Source of the DNA: RH-AL1 sp965198485
GTDB lineage: Bacteria; Pseudomonadota; Alphaproteobacteria; Rhizobiales; Beijerinckiaceae
Assembly (NCBI GenBank): GCA_965198485.1
Contig: CBDAPQ010000005.1
Span: 3,410,001 to 3,474,000 of the forward strand
Direction of reading: 5' to 3'
DNA: 64,000 bases
The translations under genes and the position numbers were made by a program. Of this stretch, positions 32,524 through 41,146 are shown piece by piece. A model generated the notes under the pieces. It did not search any database, was not told where the DNA came from, and was given only the letters and a program-made list of their open reading frames with translations. Position 1 is the stretch's first letter, and every line of letters begins with the position of its first letter.

Positions 32524-34070
32524 GCGAGCGGCTTCACGATAAGCTCGATGTGTACGACGACGGGTCAGCGAAGGGTCAGGGCGGGCAGCGGCTCGATCAT
32601 GCCGAAGCCAATGCAAGCCCCATCAACCCCACCAAGCAGCGTGAGGCCCAGCCCCGCGGCGCGGTCGTGCGCCACGGCAAGCGCGTCAACCATGCCGAGG
32701 CGGCCGAGCGCTTCCTCGCCGCGCCGGAACACCAGAAATTTCACGACGCAAGACTGTGGGACCTGCGCGTCAAGCGCGACAAGCAGGCCCACGGCATTAC
32801 CGAGTGGGAGGAACTGCGCGAACTGGCATCGCGCATCAAGGAGCACACTCTCACCCACCTGGACACCTACCTCGAGCAGTTCGAGGCGGCGGCGCGCAAG
32901 AACGGCGTCACCGTGCACTGGGCCAAGGACGCGGCCGAGCACAATGCCATCGTGCTCTCGATCCTGCGCGAGAACGACGCCACGACGCTCATCAAGTCGA
33001 AGTCCATGCTCACCGAAGAGTGCGGCATGCGCGAATTCCTGACCGAGCGCGGGATCGACATCGTCGAGACCGACCTCGGCGAGCGCATCCAGCAGCTCGA
33101 CCACGAGGCGCCGAGCCACGTGGTGGTGCCGTCCGTCCATAAGCTGCGCTCGGACGTCAGCGACGTGTTCGCCCGCACGCTCGGCGCCGAACCCGGCAAC
33201 GACGACCCGCATTATCTCGCCGAGCACCAGCGCGTGACGACGCGCCCGCATATTCTTGAGGCGGCGGCTGGCATGACCGGAGGCAATTTCCTCGTCGCCG
33301 AGACCGGCGCGGTGGTCACCTGCACCAACGAGGGCAACGCCGACCTCTCGGCCAACACGCCGAAGCTGCACATTGCCTCGGTCGGCATCGAGAAGCTTGT
33401 GCCGAAGGTGAGCGACCTCGGCGTCTTCATCCGCCTGCTGTCGCGCTCGGCGCTGGGCTCGCCGATAACGCAGTACACGTCGCACTTCATGGCGCCGCGC
33501 CGAGGCGCGCAGATGCACGTCGTGCTGGTCGACAACGGCCGCACCAAGCGCCTTGGCATGGAGCAGTTCTGGACCTCGCTGAAGTGCATCCGCTGCGGCG
33601 CCTGCATGAACACCTGCCCGGTGTTCCGCCGTTCCGGCGGGCTCTCCTACGGCTTCACCTACACCGGGCCGCTGGGCCTTATCCTCGACCCAACCTTCGA
33701 CCGGCACAAGTTCTCGAACCTGCCCTTCGCCTCGACGCTGAACGGCTCCTGCACCAATGTCTGCCCGACCAAGATCAACCTGCACGAGCAGATCTACGCC
33801 TGGCGCGCGGTCATGGCCGAGGAGCACGAGGTACCCTGGGCCAAGAAGACGGCAATGCAGGCGGCCGGCGTGGTGCTTGGCAACCCGCGGCTCTACCGCG
33901 CCGCGATCTCAACGGCGGATTCGGCGCTGCAACACCTGCCGCGTTTCGCCACCTACAACCGGCTGAACAGCTGGGGCAAGGGTCGTGAGAACCCGAAGCC
34001 GTCGGGCGAGACCTTCCACCTTTGGTGGGCCAAGAACCGCGCCGGCAAAGTCAAAGGCGAGACCACGTGA
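32520..34070 (+). CDS. lutB: L-lactate oxidation complex iron-sulfur protein LutB
   Basis: LutB (516 aa) has an N-terminal LUD domain followed by a ferredoxin-type domain. LUD segments include LIKSKSMLTEECGMREFL and TGGNFLVAETGAVVTCTNEG. Two cluster motifs follow, CIRCGACMNTCPVF and NGSCTNVCPTKINLHEQI. The N-terminal 55 residues are a polar extension beyond the usual start and may be disordered. It passes electrons within LutABC. ATGA overlap with lutA and GTGA overlap with lutC show a coupled three-gene operon. Confidence 0.94.
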   Translation: MSERLHDKLDVYDDGSAKGQGGQRLDHAEANASPINPTKQREAQPRGAVVRHGKRVNHAEAAERFLAAPEHQKFHDARLWDLRVKRDKQAHGITEWEELRELASRIKEHTLTHLDTYLEQFEAAARKNGVTVHWAKDAAEHNAIVLSILRENDATTLIKSKSMLTEECGMREFLTERGIDIVETDLGERIQQLDHEAPSHVVVPSVHKLRSDVSDVFARTLGAEPGNDDPHYLAEHQRVTTRPHILEAAAGMTGGNFLVAETGAVVTCTNEGNADLSANTPKLHIASVGIEKLVPKVSDLGVFIRLLSRSALGSPITQYTSHFMAPRRGAQMHVVLVDNGRTKRLGMEQFWTSLKCIRCGACMNTCPVFRRSGGLSYGFTYTGPLGLILDPTFDRHKFSNLPFASTLNGSCTNVCPTKINLHEQIYAWRAVMAEEHEVPWAKKTAMQAAGVVLGNPRLYRAAISTADSALQHLPRFATYNRLNSWGKGRENPKPSGETFHLWWAKNRAGKVKGETT

Positions 34071-34651
34071 GCAGCCGCGACGCCATCTTGGGCGCGATCC
34101 GCACCAACAAGCCGGCGTCGCGACCGCGACCAGAGATCCCGCTGTTCGACAAGGGTGGCGACCGGCTCGCCCGCTTCGTCGCGGCCTTGAAGGTGATGGG
34201 CGGCACTTGGCTCGAGCCCGTGCCAGGAGACCCACTGGCGCCGGTGCGCGAACGCATTTTAGGTTCGGCGGTGGTCGTGTCCCGGGTCCCGGAGGTCGAG
34301 GGCACGCGGGCGCTGACTCTTGATGACGAGCCCGCCAGCCTCCAGGACGTCGACGTCGCCATCGTGCGCGCCGCCTTTGGCGTGGCCGAGACCGGCTCCG
34401 TGGCCTTCACCGAGGCTGAACTCGGCGTCAACACGCTGGCCTATCTCGCCCAGCACCTCGTGGTGCTGCTCGATCCGGTTGACATCGTCGCCGACATCCA
34501 CGCCGCCTACGGCCGCCCGGAGTTTTCCCGCGCCCGCTACCTCGTGTTCCACACCGGGCCGTCGGCCACCGCCGACATCGAGGGAGTGCTCATCCACGGT
34601 GCGCAGGGCGTGCGCTCGCTGTCGATCCTGCCGCTGGCGCGTGGCGGCTAG
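34067..34651 (+). CDS. lutC: L-lactate oxidation complex protein LutC
   Basis: LutC (194 aa) is a LUD-domain protein, third member of the lactate-oxidation complex. It starts with GTG at 34067 (SSRDAILGAIRTNKPAS) overlapping the lutB TGA. Diagnostic segments: FGVAETGSVAFTEAELGVN, HLVVLLDPVDIVADIHAAY and the C-terminal TGPSATADIEGVLIHGAQG. No lactate permease or LutR-like regulator is next to the operon; the downstream gene is convergent. Confidence 0.93.
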   Translation: MSSRDAILGAIRTNKPASRPRPEIPLFDKGGDRLARFVAALKVMGGTWLEPVPGDPLAPVRERILGSAVVVSRVPEVEGTRALTLDDEPASLQDVDVAIVRAAFGVAETGSVAFTEAELGVNTLAYLAQHLVVLLDPVDIVADIHAAYGRPEFSRARYLVFHTGPSATADIEGVLIHGAQGVRSLSILPLARGG

Positions 34652-34739
34652 CGCAAGTCCACTATCGCGGGCTTGCTCCGACAAAAAGGCTTTGCGATAA
34701 GAGCCACATAGACGTCTCGGAGCGGCTCCGTCCGTCGCC

Positions 34740-35543
34740 TCAGAGCTTCTTAAGCCCTAAAGGCTTGCCACCCTCCTTCGGGTCCTTCTGCCACTGCCCT
34801 TCGGCCTGCTTTTCCAGCTTGGTCTTGTGACCGGCCTTGGCGGTGAGCACGAGCTGTCCTTTGACCAGCTGCCAGGAGGAGGGATCGAAGATCACGATGC
34901 CCTGGTCGCGGCATCCCGGCGCCAGCTGCGCCCGATCTGAGCCCGAGGAGCGCGACTTGTCGAGCGTGATCATGCAGCCGGTGTCGCGCTTCTCACGCAT
35001 CACGGCGTAACGGCCGGGCAGATCCTCGCGGTTCTCGGTCGCCGCAGGCTCGGCTTCGGCGCGGGAGCGACGCGAAGCGATCCTCTCCAGGACCGCGGGT
35101 TTCTCCGCGGGCGTGTCTGAGGGAACAGGCGAGACACCGACGCTGCCGGCGGAGCCGACGTCGGCTGCCCTTTTCAGAGCGAAAGTGCCGCCCGGCCCTG
35201 CGTTGACGAACTCTTCACCCGACGTTTCGAGAACCAGCAGCTTGGCGCCGCCGGGGTCGCCCAGGACGACGTGCCCGTCGTCGGGCATCGACCATCGGCC
35301 GACGGAGGCGATGCTCGGCATGGCGTGCCGGCAGGCGCTCGGCATGCTTAGAAAATAATCGCCCTTGTCAGATTTTTCTGTGCGCAACATCACGCGACAC
35401 ACCGAGCCGGTTTTGTCGAACGACAGCTCCCACGTGCCGGCGAGATCGACCGGCTGCCGCGCGGAAGCGGCGAGCGGCGCCGCGCAGGCAAAGATTGCGA
35501 CGAGGATGGTGCGCGACGGCGTGCGCATGGGAAGCTTGGGCAT
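34740..35543 (-). CDS. Exported protein with two AprI/Inh-like domains
   Basis: The 267-aa product has a signal peptide (RTILVAIFACAAPLAASA) and two copies of the Inh (AprI/Inh metalloprotease inhibitor) beta-barrel. The first runs from about residue 33: DLAGTWELSFDKTGSVCRVM with a second Cys in SMPSACRHAMP. The second is near residue 175: DLPGRYAVMREKRDTGCMIT with APGCRDQGI, each with one predicted disulfide. A charged linker joins them. Classical Inh proteins protect secreting cells from serralysin-like proteases; no such protease lies nearby, so the role is open. It is convergent with lutC. Confidence 0.8.
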   Translation of the reverse strand: MPKLPMRTPSRTILVAIFACAAPLAASARQPVDLAGTWELSFDKTGSVCRVMLRTEKSDKGDYFLSMPSACRHAMPSIASVGRWSMPDDGHVVLGDPGGAKLLVLETSGEEFVNAGPGGTFALKRAADVGSAGSVGVSPVPSDTPAEKPAVLERIASRRSRAEAEPAATENREDLPGRYAVMREKRDTGCMITLDKSRSSGSDRAQLAPGCRDQGIVIFDPSSWQLVKGQLVLTAKAGHKTKLEKQAEGQWQKDPKEGGKPLGLKKL

Positions 35544-35617
35544 GACGGCATCCGTGGTCCGACCGAGCTACGGGTTAAGCATATCTGCGGTTTCAGGCAA
35601 TTGGCCGACGAAGAGGC

Positions 35618-36571
35618 TCAGGTCGCGCCCAAGGCAGCCGCGATCGCTAGGCCGGCGGCCAGGATCAATCCCGCATCCCTGTTCGAACGGAACAGCCGCA
35701 ACGCCGACGCCGTGTCGGCGAGATCGATCCGGACGACCTGCCAACCGAGGTGGAGCGAAAAGCAGACGACGCCTGCCTGCGCCCCGAAAGAAGAGCCGGC
35801 GCCGGCGAGGACGAGCGCCAGCTCGGCCATGAGCGCGGCTCCGGCGTAGAGCAGCGCCACCGCGAGCCGCAGACGCGGTCCGAACAGCCGCGCCGTGGAA
35901 CGGATGCCGGCCGCCTCGTCGTCGCGCGCGTCCTGGATCGCGTAGATCGTGTCGTAGCCGATCGTCCAGAAGATCGCCGCGGCGTAGATCGCGAAGGCCG
36001 GGGCGGCCAGCGCTCCTGTGAGCGCCACCCAGCCCACGAGGCCTCCCCAGGCGAAGGCGAAGCCGAGCACCAGCTGCGGCCAGGAGGTGACGCGCTTGGC
36101 AAACGGATAGGCGGCGACGATGGCGAGCGAGCCGATGCCGAGAAGGATCGTGAACGGGTTGAACTGGATTACGATGACGAAGCCGATTAGCGCCTGCAGC
36201 ACGAGAAAGGTTCGGGCCGCAGCGACGCTCACCCGGCCCGAGGCGACCGGGCGATACCGGGTGCGCTCCACTTGGGCATCGAGGTGTCGATCGACGATAT
36301 CGTTGTAGGTCGAGCCGGCGCCGCGCATGACGATCGCGCCGACGAGGAACAGCACGATGTGCCAGAGCGCGAGTGGCCGGTGAGTTGCGAGGCTCGCCAG
36401 TGCGCTCGACCACCAGCACGGCAGCACGAGAAGCCAATAGCCGATCGGCCGATCGAGCCGGGCGAGCTGAAGAAACGGAATCGCGGCCCGCGGCGCGAGA
36501 CGCAAGAGCCACTGTCGCTGTATGGCATCCGGAAGCGCCGCCGCAGCGTTTGTCGGCGTCGCTCTATCCAT
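35618..36571 (-). CDS. ubiA: 4-hydroxybenzoate polyprenyltransferase
   Basis: UbiA (317 aa) is an integral membrane prenyltransferase that attaches the isoprenoid tail to 4-hydroxybenzoate in ubiquinone synthesis. Both Asp-rich motifs are present: GAGSTYNDIVDRHLDAQVER, and GYDTIYAIQDARDDEAAGIR. Multiple hydrophobic spans are evident, among them GYWLLVLPCWWSSALASL and FLVLQALIGFVIVI. The start is ATG 36569-36571; a long frame upstream to 36766 overlaps the neighbouring gene and is rejected. Neighbour rsmE is a common genomic companion. Confidence 0.93.
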   Translation of the reverse strand: MDRATPTNAAAALPDAIQRQWLLRLAPRAAIPFLQLARLDRPIGYWLLVLPCWWSSALASLATHRPLALWHIVLFLVGAIVMRGAGSTYNDIVDRHLDAQVERTRYRPVASGRVSVAAARTFLVLQALIGFVIVIQFNPFTILLGIGSLAIVAAYPFAKRVTSWPQLVLGFAFAWGGLVGWVALTGALAAPAFAIYAAAIFWTIGYDTIYAIQDARDDEAAGIRSTARLFGPRLRLAVALLYAGAALMAELALVLAGAGSSFGAQAGVVCFSLHLGWQVVRIDLADTASALRLFRSNRDAGLILAAGLAIAAALGAT

Positions 36572-36588
36572 CCAAGGGATCGCGGCGG

Positions 36589-37017
36589 CTAGAGAGGGCC
36601 GGTCGGCAGCTTCTGCGCCTCGACACCAAGCGCGGGAGCGGACGCCGCCTGCTTCTGCTGCTGCTTGACCTGCGTAGCAAGATTGCAAGCCTGCGTGGCG
36701 AATTGCTGCGACTTGCCGGCGGCCTGCTTGAGATTGCCGACGGCCTCGTCCGGCACGTTGCACCACGCCTTGTTGGCTTCGAGGTACTTCAAGAGCGCAC
36801 CCTCGGCGCCGACCAGGCCGCGCAGCGTCGGGCAGGAGGCGACGGGATCGAGCTTGCCCTTGGCCGCCTTGGCCAGCACGTTGAGCTTCTCGATGAAGGT
36901 CTGCCTCTTGGCCGAGAGCCCGGCGATGTCGGCGTTACAGTCGCCCGCCTGCGCCACACCGGCGCCGATCAGCACAAAAGCGGCGAACGTCGCCGCGCGA
37001 GATACGCACCCCACCAT
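36589..37017 (-). CDS. Conserved exported protein
   Basis: A 142-aa protein with a signal peptide (SRAATFAAFVLIGAGVAQAG) and mature helical region containing four Cys (GDCNADIAGLSAKRQ, DPVASCPTLRGL, AWCNVPDEAV, QACNLATQVKQ), suggesting two disulfides. Similar small periplasmic proteins of unknown role occur in Rhizobiales. ATG 37017 has GGGGG upstream. It precedes ubiA by 17 bp on the same strand and may share its transcript. I do not recognise a function. Confidence 0.7.
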   Translation of the reverse strand: MVGCVSRAATFAAFVLIGAGVAQAGDCNADIAGLSAKRQTFIEKLNVLAKAAKGKLDPVASCPTLRGLVGAEGALLKYLEANKAWCNVPDEAVGNLKQAAGKSQQFATQACNLATQVKQQQKQAASAPALGVEAQKLPTGPL

Positions 37018-37082
37018 CGCAAACCCCCACGTCGATCGCGGACTCGTTCGCCGGCGCGCCGGGCGCATGCTAAGCGCGCCCC

Positions 37083-37829
37083 ATGGCGACCTACGACTTC
37101 TCCGCTCCCCGCCTCTACGTCGAGCCCGACCTTGGCGGCGGCACGCGCCTACCGCTGGATCGAACCCAGCAGAACTACCTTTGCAACGTACTCAGGCTGA
37201 AACAAGGCGAGGCCGTGCTGGTGTTCAACGGTCGCCATGGCGAATGGCGGGCTCGTCTCGTCGACGGGCCAAACCGTAAATTGATGGCGCTCGCTGTCGA
37301 TGCGCAGGTTCGCGCGCAGACGCCCTCCTCCGACCTGCACTACCTGTTCGCGCCGCTGAAACACGCTCGGCTCGACTACATGGCGCAAAAGGCGGTCGAA
37401 ATGGGAGCCGGGGTGCTGCGCCCCGTCATGACGCGACGCTGTCAGGTGGCACGTGTCAACATCGATCGGATTACAGCCAACACGATCGAAGCGGCGGAGC
37501 AATGCGGCATCCTCAGCCTGCCGCGGATCGAGGCGCTGACGAGCCTCGAAGCCACGCTGGCCGGCTGGGACGAGGATCGTACCCTTGTGTTCTGCGACGA
37601 GGACGCGGAAACGAGCGATCCGGCCTTCGTCCTGAGCGAGCTCTCGCGCGGCACCCCGCTCGCGGTGCTCATCGGACCGGAAGGCGGTTTCGATCCTGCG
37701 GAAAGGCAAGCCTTGCTCGGCTTGCCCCGCGTGGTGCGGCTCTCGCTAGGCCCGCGAATCCTGCGGGCCGATACCGCCGCGGTGGCCGCGCTGGCGCTGG
37801 TCCAAGCGATATCGGGCGCCTGGTCATGA
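37083..37829 (+). CDS. rsmE: 16S rRNA (uracil1498-N3)-methyltransferase
   Basis: RsmE (248 aa) methylates U1498 of 16S rRNA. It has a PUA-like N-terminal domain (RLYVEPDLGGGTRLPLDRTQ) and a SPOUT knot with the motifs VEMGAGVLRPVMTRRCQVAR, LIGPEGGFDPAERQAL and LSLGPRILRADTAAVAALAL. Length is typical of the family. It diverges from the four-Cys exported protein and sits near ubiA, a common alphaproteobacterial neighbourhood. Confidence 0.94.
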   Translation: MATYDFSAPRLYVEPDLGGGTRLPLDRTQQNYLCNVLRLKQGEAVLVFNGRHGEWRARLVDGPNRKLMALAVDAQVRAQTPSSDLHYLFAPLKHARLDYMAQKAVEMGAGVLRPVMTRRCQVARVNIDRITANTIEAAEQCGILSLPRIEALTSLEATLAGWDEDRTLVFCDEDAETSDPAFVLSELSRGTPLAVLIGPEGGFDPAERQALLGLPRVVRLSLGPRILRADTAAVAALALVQAISGAWS

Positions 37830-37895
37830 CCGCATCACGATCTCGCCCGATTGTAGGGTCACCTTGAGCTTAGCCTTGCAGGCCCGAAGGATGAC

Positions 37896-38192
37896 ATGAT
37901 CTCGCTTCCGCGCAGGACGACCTTGGTTCTCGGCACGCTCGCCACGGCGACGATGGCGAGCACGGCGGCGTTCACGGGAGATGTGATCCGCATCACAGAT
38001 CGTTGTGCGGTGTACGGTCCGGGCGTCGTCGACCTCGGTAACGGCACGTGCGGCCAGTCCAAGATCAATGACGCTTTCAAGTGGAACGGCGGCACCGCTT
38101 CGGCCGGGTTGCGTTCGGACGGTCTAGGCATGCTGCCGGGCGCCGGCAACGCTCGCCACCTGCATGTTCAGGCCGATCCCGACTTCCGCTGA
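37896..38192 (+). CDS. Small exported protein of unknown function
   Basis: This 98-aa ORF has a good ribosome site (AAGGATGAC) and a signal-like N-terminus (RRTTLVLGTLATATMAST). The mature segment VIRITDRCAVYGPGVVDLGN, then GTCGQ, faintly recalls the conserved N-terminal C-x-x-YG-x-G-F...TC region of rhizobial porins, but the barrel is absent. It may be a small outer-envelope protein or a porin-derived relic. Function unknown. Confidence 0.5.
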   Translation: MISLPRRTTLVLGTLATATMASTAAFTGDVIRITDRCAVYGPGVVDLGNGTCGQSKINDAFKWNGGTASAGLRSDGLGMLPGAGNARHLHVQADPDFR

Positions 38193-38254
38193 ATCGGTGC
38201 GATTTTTGGGCCGGCTTCGTGGCTCGTTGAGTTTAAGCGGAGCTTGCGACGAGG

Positions 38255-38809
38255 CTAACGCGGCGATGTTGGTGGCGCTACGTCGGGTCGCGCGCGAAGT
38301 GCTGGTGCGGTCGGCTCGGCGGTCTGTTTCTTTTCCGGCAGCGGCTCGGTGCCGAGAAGGTGGGCGCTGGTCATAAAGCGTTGGTCGCCGACATGGCCGA
38401 ACACCTTCAGCTCCTGTCCGCCCTGAGGCACGAACAACGCTTTCATGATGCGGTCGTCCGAACAGGTGATCTCCTTCAACCGCACCAGCCCGACCTCGCC
38501 GGAAAAGTTTGTGCCGTCACAGGTTGTGCCCCCGGCGAGCTTCATCTCGAATTGAACCTCGCCCTTTCCGGCAACCAGCGTCCCGGAGAAGCTCTCATGG
38601 GTACTCTGCAGAGAACCGGAAAAGATCCACACGTCGTCTGACGCGCCATCGCTGGTGTCGGCGTTCGGCTTGAACGCGCTCGGCGCCTGATCGGGCAGTG
38701 CCGGCGGTGAGGATCGCAGATCCTGCGCATCATCGGTCGCGCGTTGCGCATGAGCGATGTCGGCCAAGCCAAAGACGCAGGCCGCGACGAGAAGGACCCT
38801 CACAGCCAT
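38255..38809 (-). CDS. Exported hypothetical protein downstream of leuD
   Basis: The 184-aa product starts MAVRVLLVAACVFGLADIAH with a signal peptide ending near AHAQ. The mature part has two Cys (GTTCDGTNFSGEVG and EITCSDDRIMKALF) in a beta-rich region and a Pro-rich tail (EPTAPALRARPDVAPPTSPR). Its ATG lies inside the end of leuD (10-bp overlap), so it is probably translationally coupled to leuD. No domain recognised. Confidence 0.65.
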   Translation of the reverse strand: MAVRVLLVAACVFGLADIAHAQRATDDAQDLRSSPPALPDQAPSAFKPNADTSDGASDDVWIFSGSLQSTHESFSGTLVAGKGEVQFEMKLAGGTTCDGTNFSGEVGLVRLKEITCSDDRIMKALFVPQGGQELKVFGHVGDQRFMTSAHLLGTEPLPEKKQTAEPTAPALRARPDVAPPTSPR

Positions 38810-39405
38810 GGCCGCTCGACCGCGAGCTTGTGCTCGTATCTCTCCACGGTGCCTCTCTTCTCCATAGTGAGAGCGACGTCATCGAGGCCGTTCAGTAGAC
38901 AGTGTTTGCGGAAATCGTCGATCTCGAAGAGCAGCGTGCCGCCGTCAGATCCCTGGATCTCCTGTTTCTGGAGATCGATCGTCAGGGTGGCGTTGCTGCC
39001 GCGATCGGCATCGTCCATCAGCTTCTCGAGGTCTTGAGCGGAGACGACGATCGGCAGGATGCCGTTCTTGAAGCAATTGTTGTAGAAGATATCGGCGAAG
39101 CTGGTCGAGATGACACATCGTATGCCGAAATCAAGCAGCGCCCAAGGTGCGTGCTCACGAGAGGAACCGCAGCCGAAATTGTCCTCTGCTACAATGATCT
39201 TTGCGCCGCGGTACGCCGGCTTGTTCAGCACGAAATCGGGATCTTCGGAGCCGTCTTCGCGATAGCGATGCGGCGAGAACAGTGCAGATCCCAGGCCGGT
39301 ACGTTTGATCGTCTTCAGGTAGCGAGCGGGAATGATCTGATCAGTATCGACATTGCGGATCCTGAGCGGAGCGGCGACCGCGGTCAGGCTGGTGAAACTA
39401 TCCAT
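38800..39405 (-). CDS. leuD: 3-isopropylmalate dehydratase small subunit
   Basis: LeuD (201 aa) is the small, swivel-domain subunit of isopropylmalate isomerase in leucine synthesis. Signatures are RIRNVDTDQIIPARYLKTI, EDNFGCGSSREHAPWALLDF and ISTSFADIFYNNCFKNGILP. The large subunit leuC and leuB are not adjacent; separate leuC and leuD loci are usual in Rhizobiales. ATG 39403-39405 is 78 bp from the divergent tspO, a small shared promoter region. Confidence 0.95.
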   Translation of the reverse strand: MDSFTSLTAVAAPLRIRNVDTDQIIPARYLKTIKRTGLGSALFSPHRYREDGSEDPDFVLNKPAYRGAKIIVAEDNFGCGSSREHAPWALLDFGIRCVISTSFADIFYNNCFKNGILPIVVSAQDLEKLMDDADRGSNATLTIDLQKQEIQGSDGGTLLFEIDDFRKHCLLNGLDDVALTMEKRGTVERYEHKLAVERPWL

Positions 39406-39483
39406 AAACGTGTCATATAGTGGTCAGCGCGCGCGGGCAAATCACTTGAGCGCGCGAAGCTCGACCGGCCTCGGAGCCTGCCC

Positions 39484-39963
39484 ATGTTCCACGCGCTCAT
39501 CGCGGCGGGTGCCGTCACCATCTTCGCGCTGTTCGTCGGCGGAGTCTCGACCCGCATTGGACCGTGGTACTACACGCTTCACAAGCCGCTATGGAATCCG
39601 CCGGATTGGCTGTTCGGGCCGATGTGGACACTCATAGGCGTACTGGCGACGTGGTCGGCGGCGGCAGCTTGGACCTCGGCTCCGCAGGCGCACACACGCA
39701 TCCTCTGGCTCTTCGGCATCAACCTTATCAGCCACATGGCGTGGAGCCCGCTCTTCTTCACGCTGCAGCGGCCAGATTGGTCGCTTGCGGAAGTGCCGCT
39801 GCTCTGGCTGTCGATTCTGGCGCTGATCGTCGGCTTGGCACCCTTCTCCGCGTTGGCGGCTTGGCTGCTCGTTCCCTACCTCGCGTGGGTTTCGGTCGCC
39901 GCCGCGCTTAACCTCGCGATCGTGAGGCTGAACGCACCATTCGGGCGGACGCGCGCCGCTTGA
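39484..39963 (+). CDS. tspO: TspO/MBR family protein
   Basis: This 159-aa membrane protein has five predicted spans and the TspO signature: PWYYTLHKPLWNPPDWLFG near residues 27-45, WSPLFFTLQRPDW in the middle and YLAWVSVAAALNLAIVRLNA at the end. TspO binds tetrapyrroles and sterol-like ligands, and in alphaproteobacteria modulates pigment and stress responses. ATG 39484 is used. It diverges from leuD. Confidence 0.9.
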   Translation: MFHALIAAGAVTIFALFVGGVSTRIGPWYYTLHKPLWNPPDWLFGPMWTLIGVLATWSAAAAWTSAPQAHTRILWLFGINLISHMAWSPLFFTLQRPDWSLAEVPLLWLSILALIVGLAPFSALAAWLLVPYLAWVSVAAALNLAIVRLNAPFGRTRAA

Positions 39964-40053
39964 GACCGCGCTTTCGCCGCAACGCCATGTCAACTGCTCA
40001 GGCTCCCGGAGGTTGGACCGGTCCCGATCCGGGGCAATAGCGGAGTTCTCTCG

Positions 40054-40632
40054 ATGCGCTCTTACTTCCCCAAGGCTCCACATGCGGTGCTCGCGGCGGC
40101 AGCCGTGCTTGCCCTGTCGTTGCCCGTCGGCTTCGGCGTCGCTCACGCGCAGGGCAAGACGAACGCCGCGGTGCCGGCCGAGGGACCTCAGCCCAAACAG
40201 GTCGCCCTGTCGCAGAAGAGCCTGGACGGGCTTGTCGCGGCGCAAAAGGAGATCCGCGACCTCGAAGCCAAGATGCCGGCGGACGCCAAAACGCCTGATC
40301 CGAAGATGGATGCGAAGATCGACGCGGCGGTGAAGAAGAATGGTTTCGCCAGCGCCAGTGATTTTGCCGATGCGAGCTACAGCGTCGGAGTTGTGTTGGC
40401 GGGGATTGATCCCGATAACGGCAAGTACATCGGCGCCGAGGCCGCGACCCAGAAGCAGATCAACGAGGTGAAGGCCGACAAGCAGATGCCGCCTAAGGAA
40501 AAGAAGGAAGCTCTCGACGAGCTCAATGAAGTCTTGAAAGCCGGCAGCACGGACAAGCCGACGCAAGGCAACATCGACCTCGTGACCGCGAATATAGCCA
40601 AGCTCAACGAGGGGTTGAAGCAGGCCGACTGA
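40054..40632 (+). CDS. Exported helical protein of unknown function
   Basis: The 192-aa product has a clear signal peptide (AVLAAAAVLALSLPVGFGVA, cleaved after AHAQ) and a Lys/Ala/Asp-rich, largely helical mature region (SLDGLVAAQKEIRDLEAK, AATQKQINEVKADKQMPP). It contains no Cys. A common small periplasmic type in Hyphomicrobiales; role unknown. Its stop abuts the rlmH stop on the other strand (40632/40633). Confidence 0.75.
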   Translation: MRSYFPKAPHAVLAAAAVLALSLPVGFGVAHAQGKTNAAVPAEGPQPKQVALSQKSLDGLVAAQKEIRDLEAKMPADAKTPDPKMDAKIDAAVKKNGFASASDFADASYSVGVVLAGIDPDNGKYIGAEAATQKQINEVKADKQMPPKEKKEALDELNEVLKAGSTDKPTQGNIDLVTANIAKLNEGLKQAD

Positions 40633-41115
40633 TCAAGTCCTGTGATATGGATGCCTGGCGAGGATGGTGACCGTGCGATAGATCTGCTCTGCCGCCATTA
40701 TGCGGACTAGCTGATGCGGCCACGTCATGGCACCAAACGCCACCACGTGATCAGCGTGATTGCGGAAGCCGGGATCGAGTCCATCGGCGCCTCCGATGAC
40801 CATTGCCAATGCGCCTCGACCCCTGTCGCGCGAGGCGCCGATCAGTCCGGCGAACTTCCGGCTGTCGAGAATGCAGCCGGTTTCGTCGAGCGCCATGATC
40901 TCCGCAGCATGGGGGATGGCGGCGTGAAGCGCCTGAGCCTCGTCGCGCTTGCGGTCTTCTGAGCGTCGTGCCCGGCTTTCGTCAAGCTCGCGGGTTTCGA
41001 TAGCAAGGCCAAGGGGACGCCCCGCTGAATTCGCGCGCTCAAGATAGCGCGAAGCGAGATCACGTTCCAGACCGGCCTTGAGACGGCCAATGCCGATAAG
41101 CGTCACGCGCAACAT
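40633..41115 (-). CDS. rlmH: 23S rRNA pseudouridine1915 N3-methyltransferase
   Basis: RlmH (160 aa) is a SPOUT methyltransferase acting on pseudouridine 1915 of helix 69 in assembled 70S ribosomes. Motifs: LDETGCILDSRKFAGLIGAS, the SAM-binding MVIGGADGLDPGFRNHADHV and the C-terminal WPHQLVRIMAAEQIYRTVTI with the invariant HPYHR end. It follows rsfS by 31 bp, a conserved pairing. Confidence 0.94.
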   Translation of the reverse strand: MLRVTLIGIGRLKAGLERDLASRYLERANSAGRPLGLAIETRELDESRARRSEDRKRDEAQALHAAIPHAAEIMALDETGCILDSRKFAGLIGASRDRGRGALAMVIGGADGLDPGFRNHADHVVAFGAMTWPHQLVRIMAAEQIYRTVTILARHPYHRT

Positions 41116-41146
41116 TGATGCGCGTCATGCGAGAGCGGGATTCGGA

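Noticed and set aside
36572..36766. N-terminal extension of ubiA by 65 residues
   Set aside because: It overlaps the neighbouring exported protein gene and has non-UbiA composition; ATG 36571 fits the family start.
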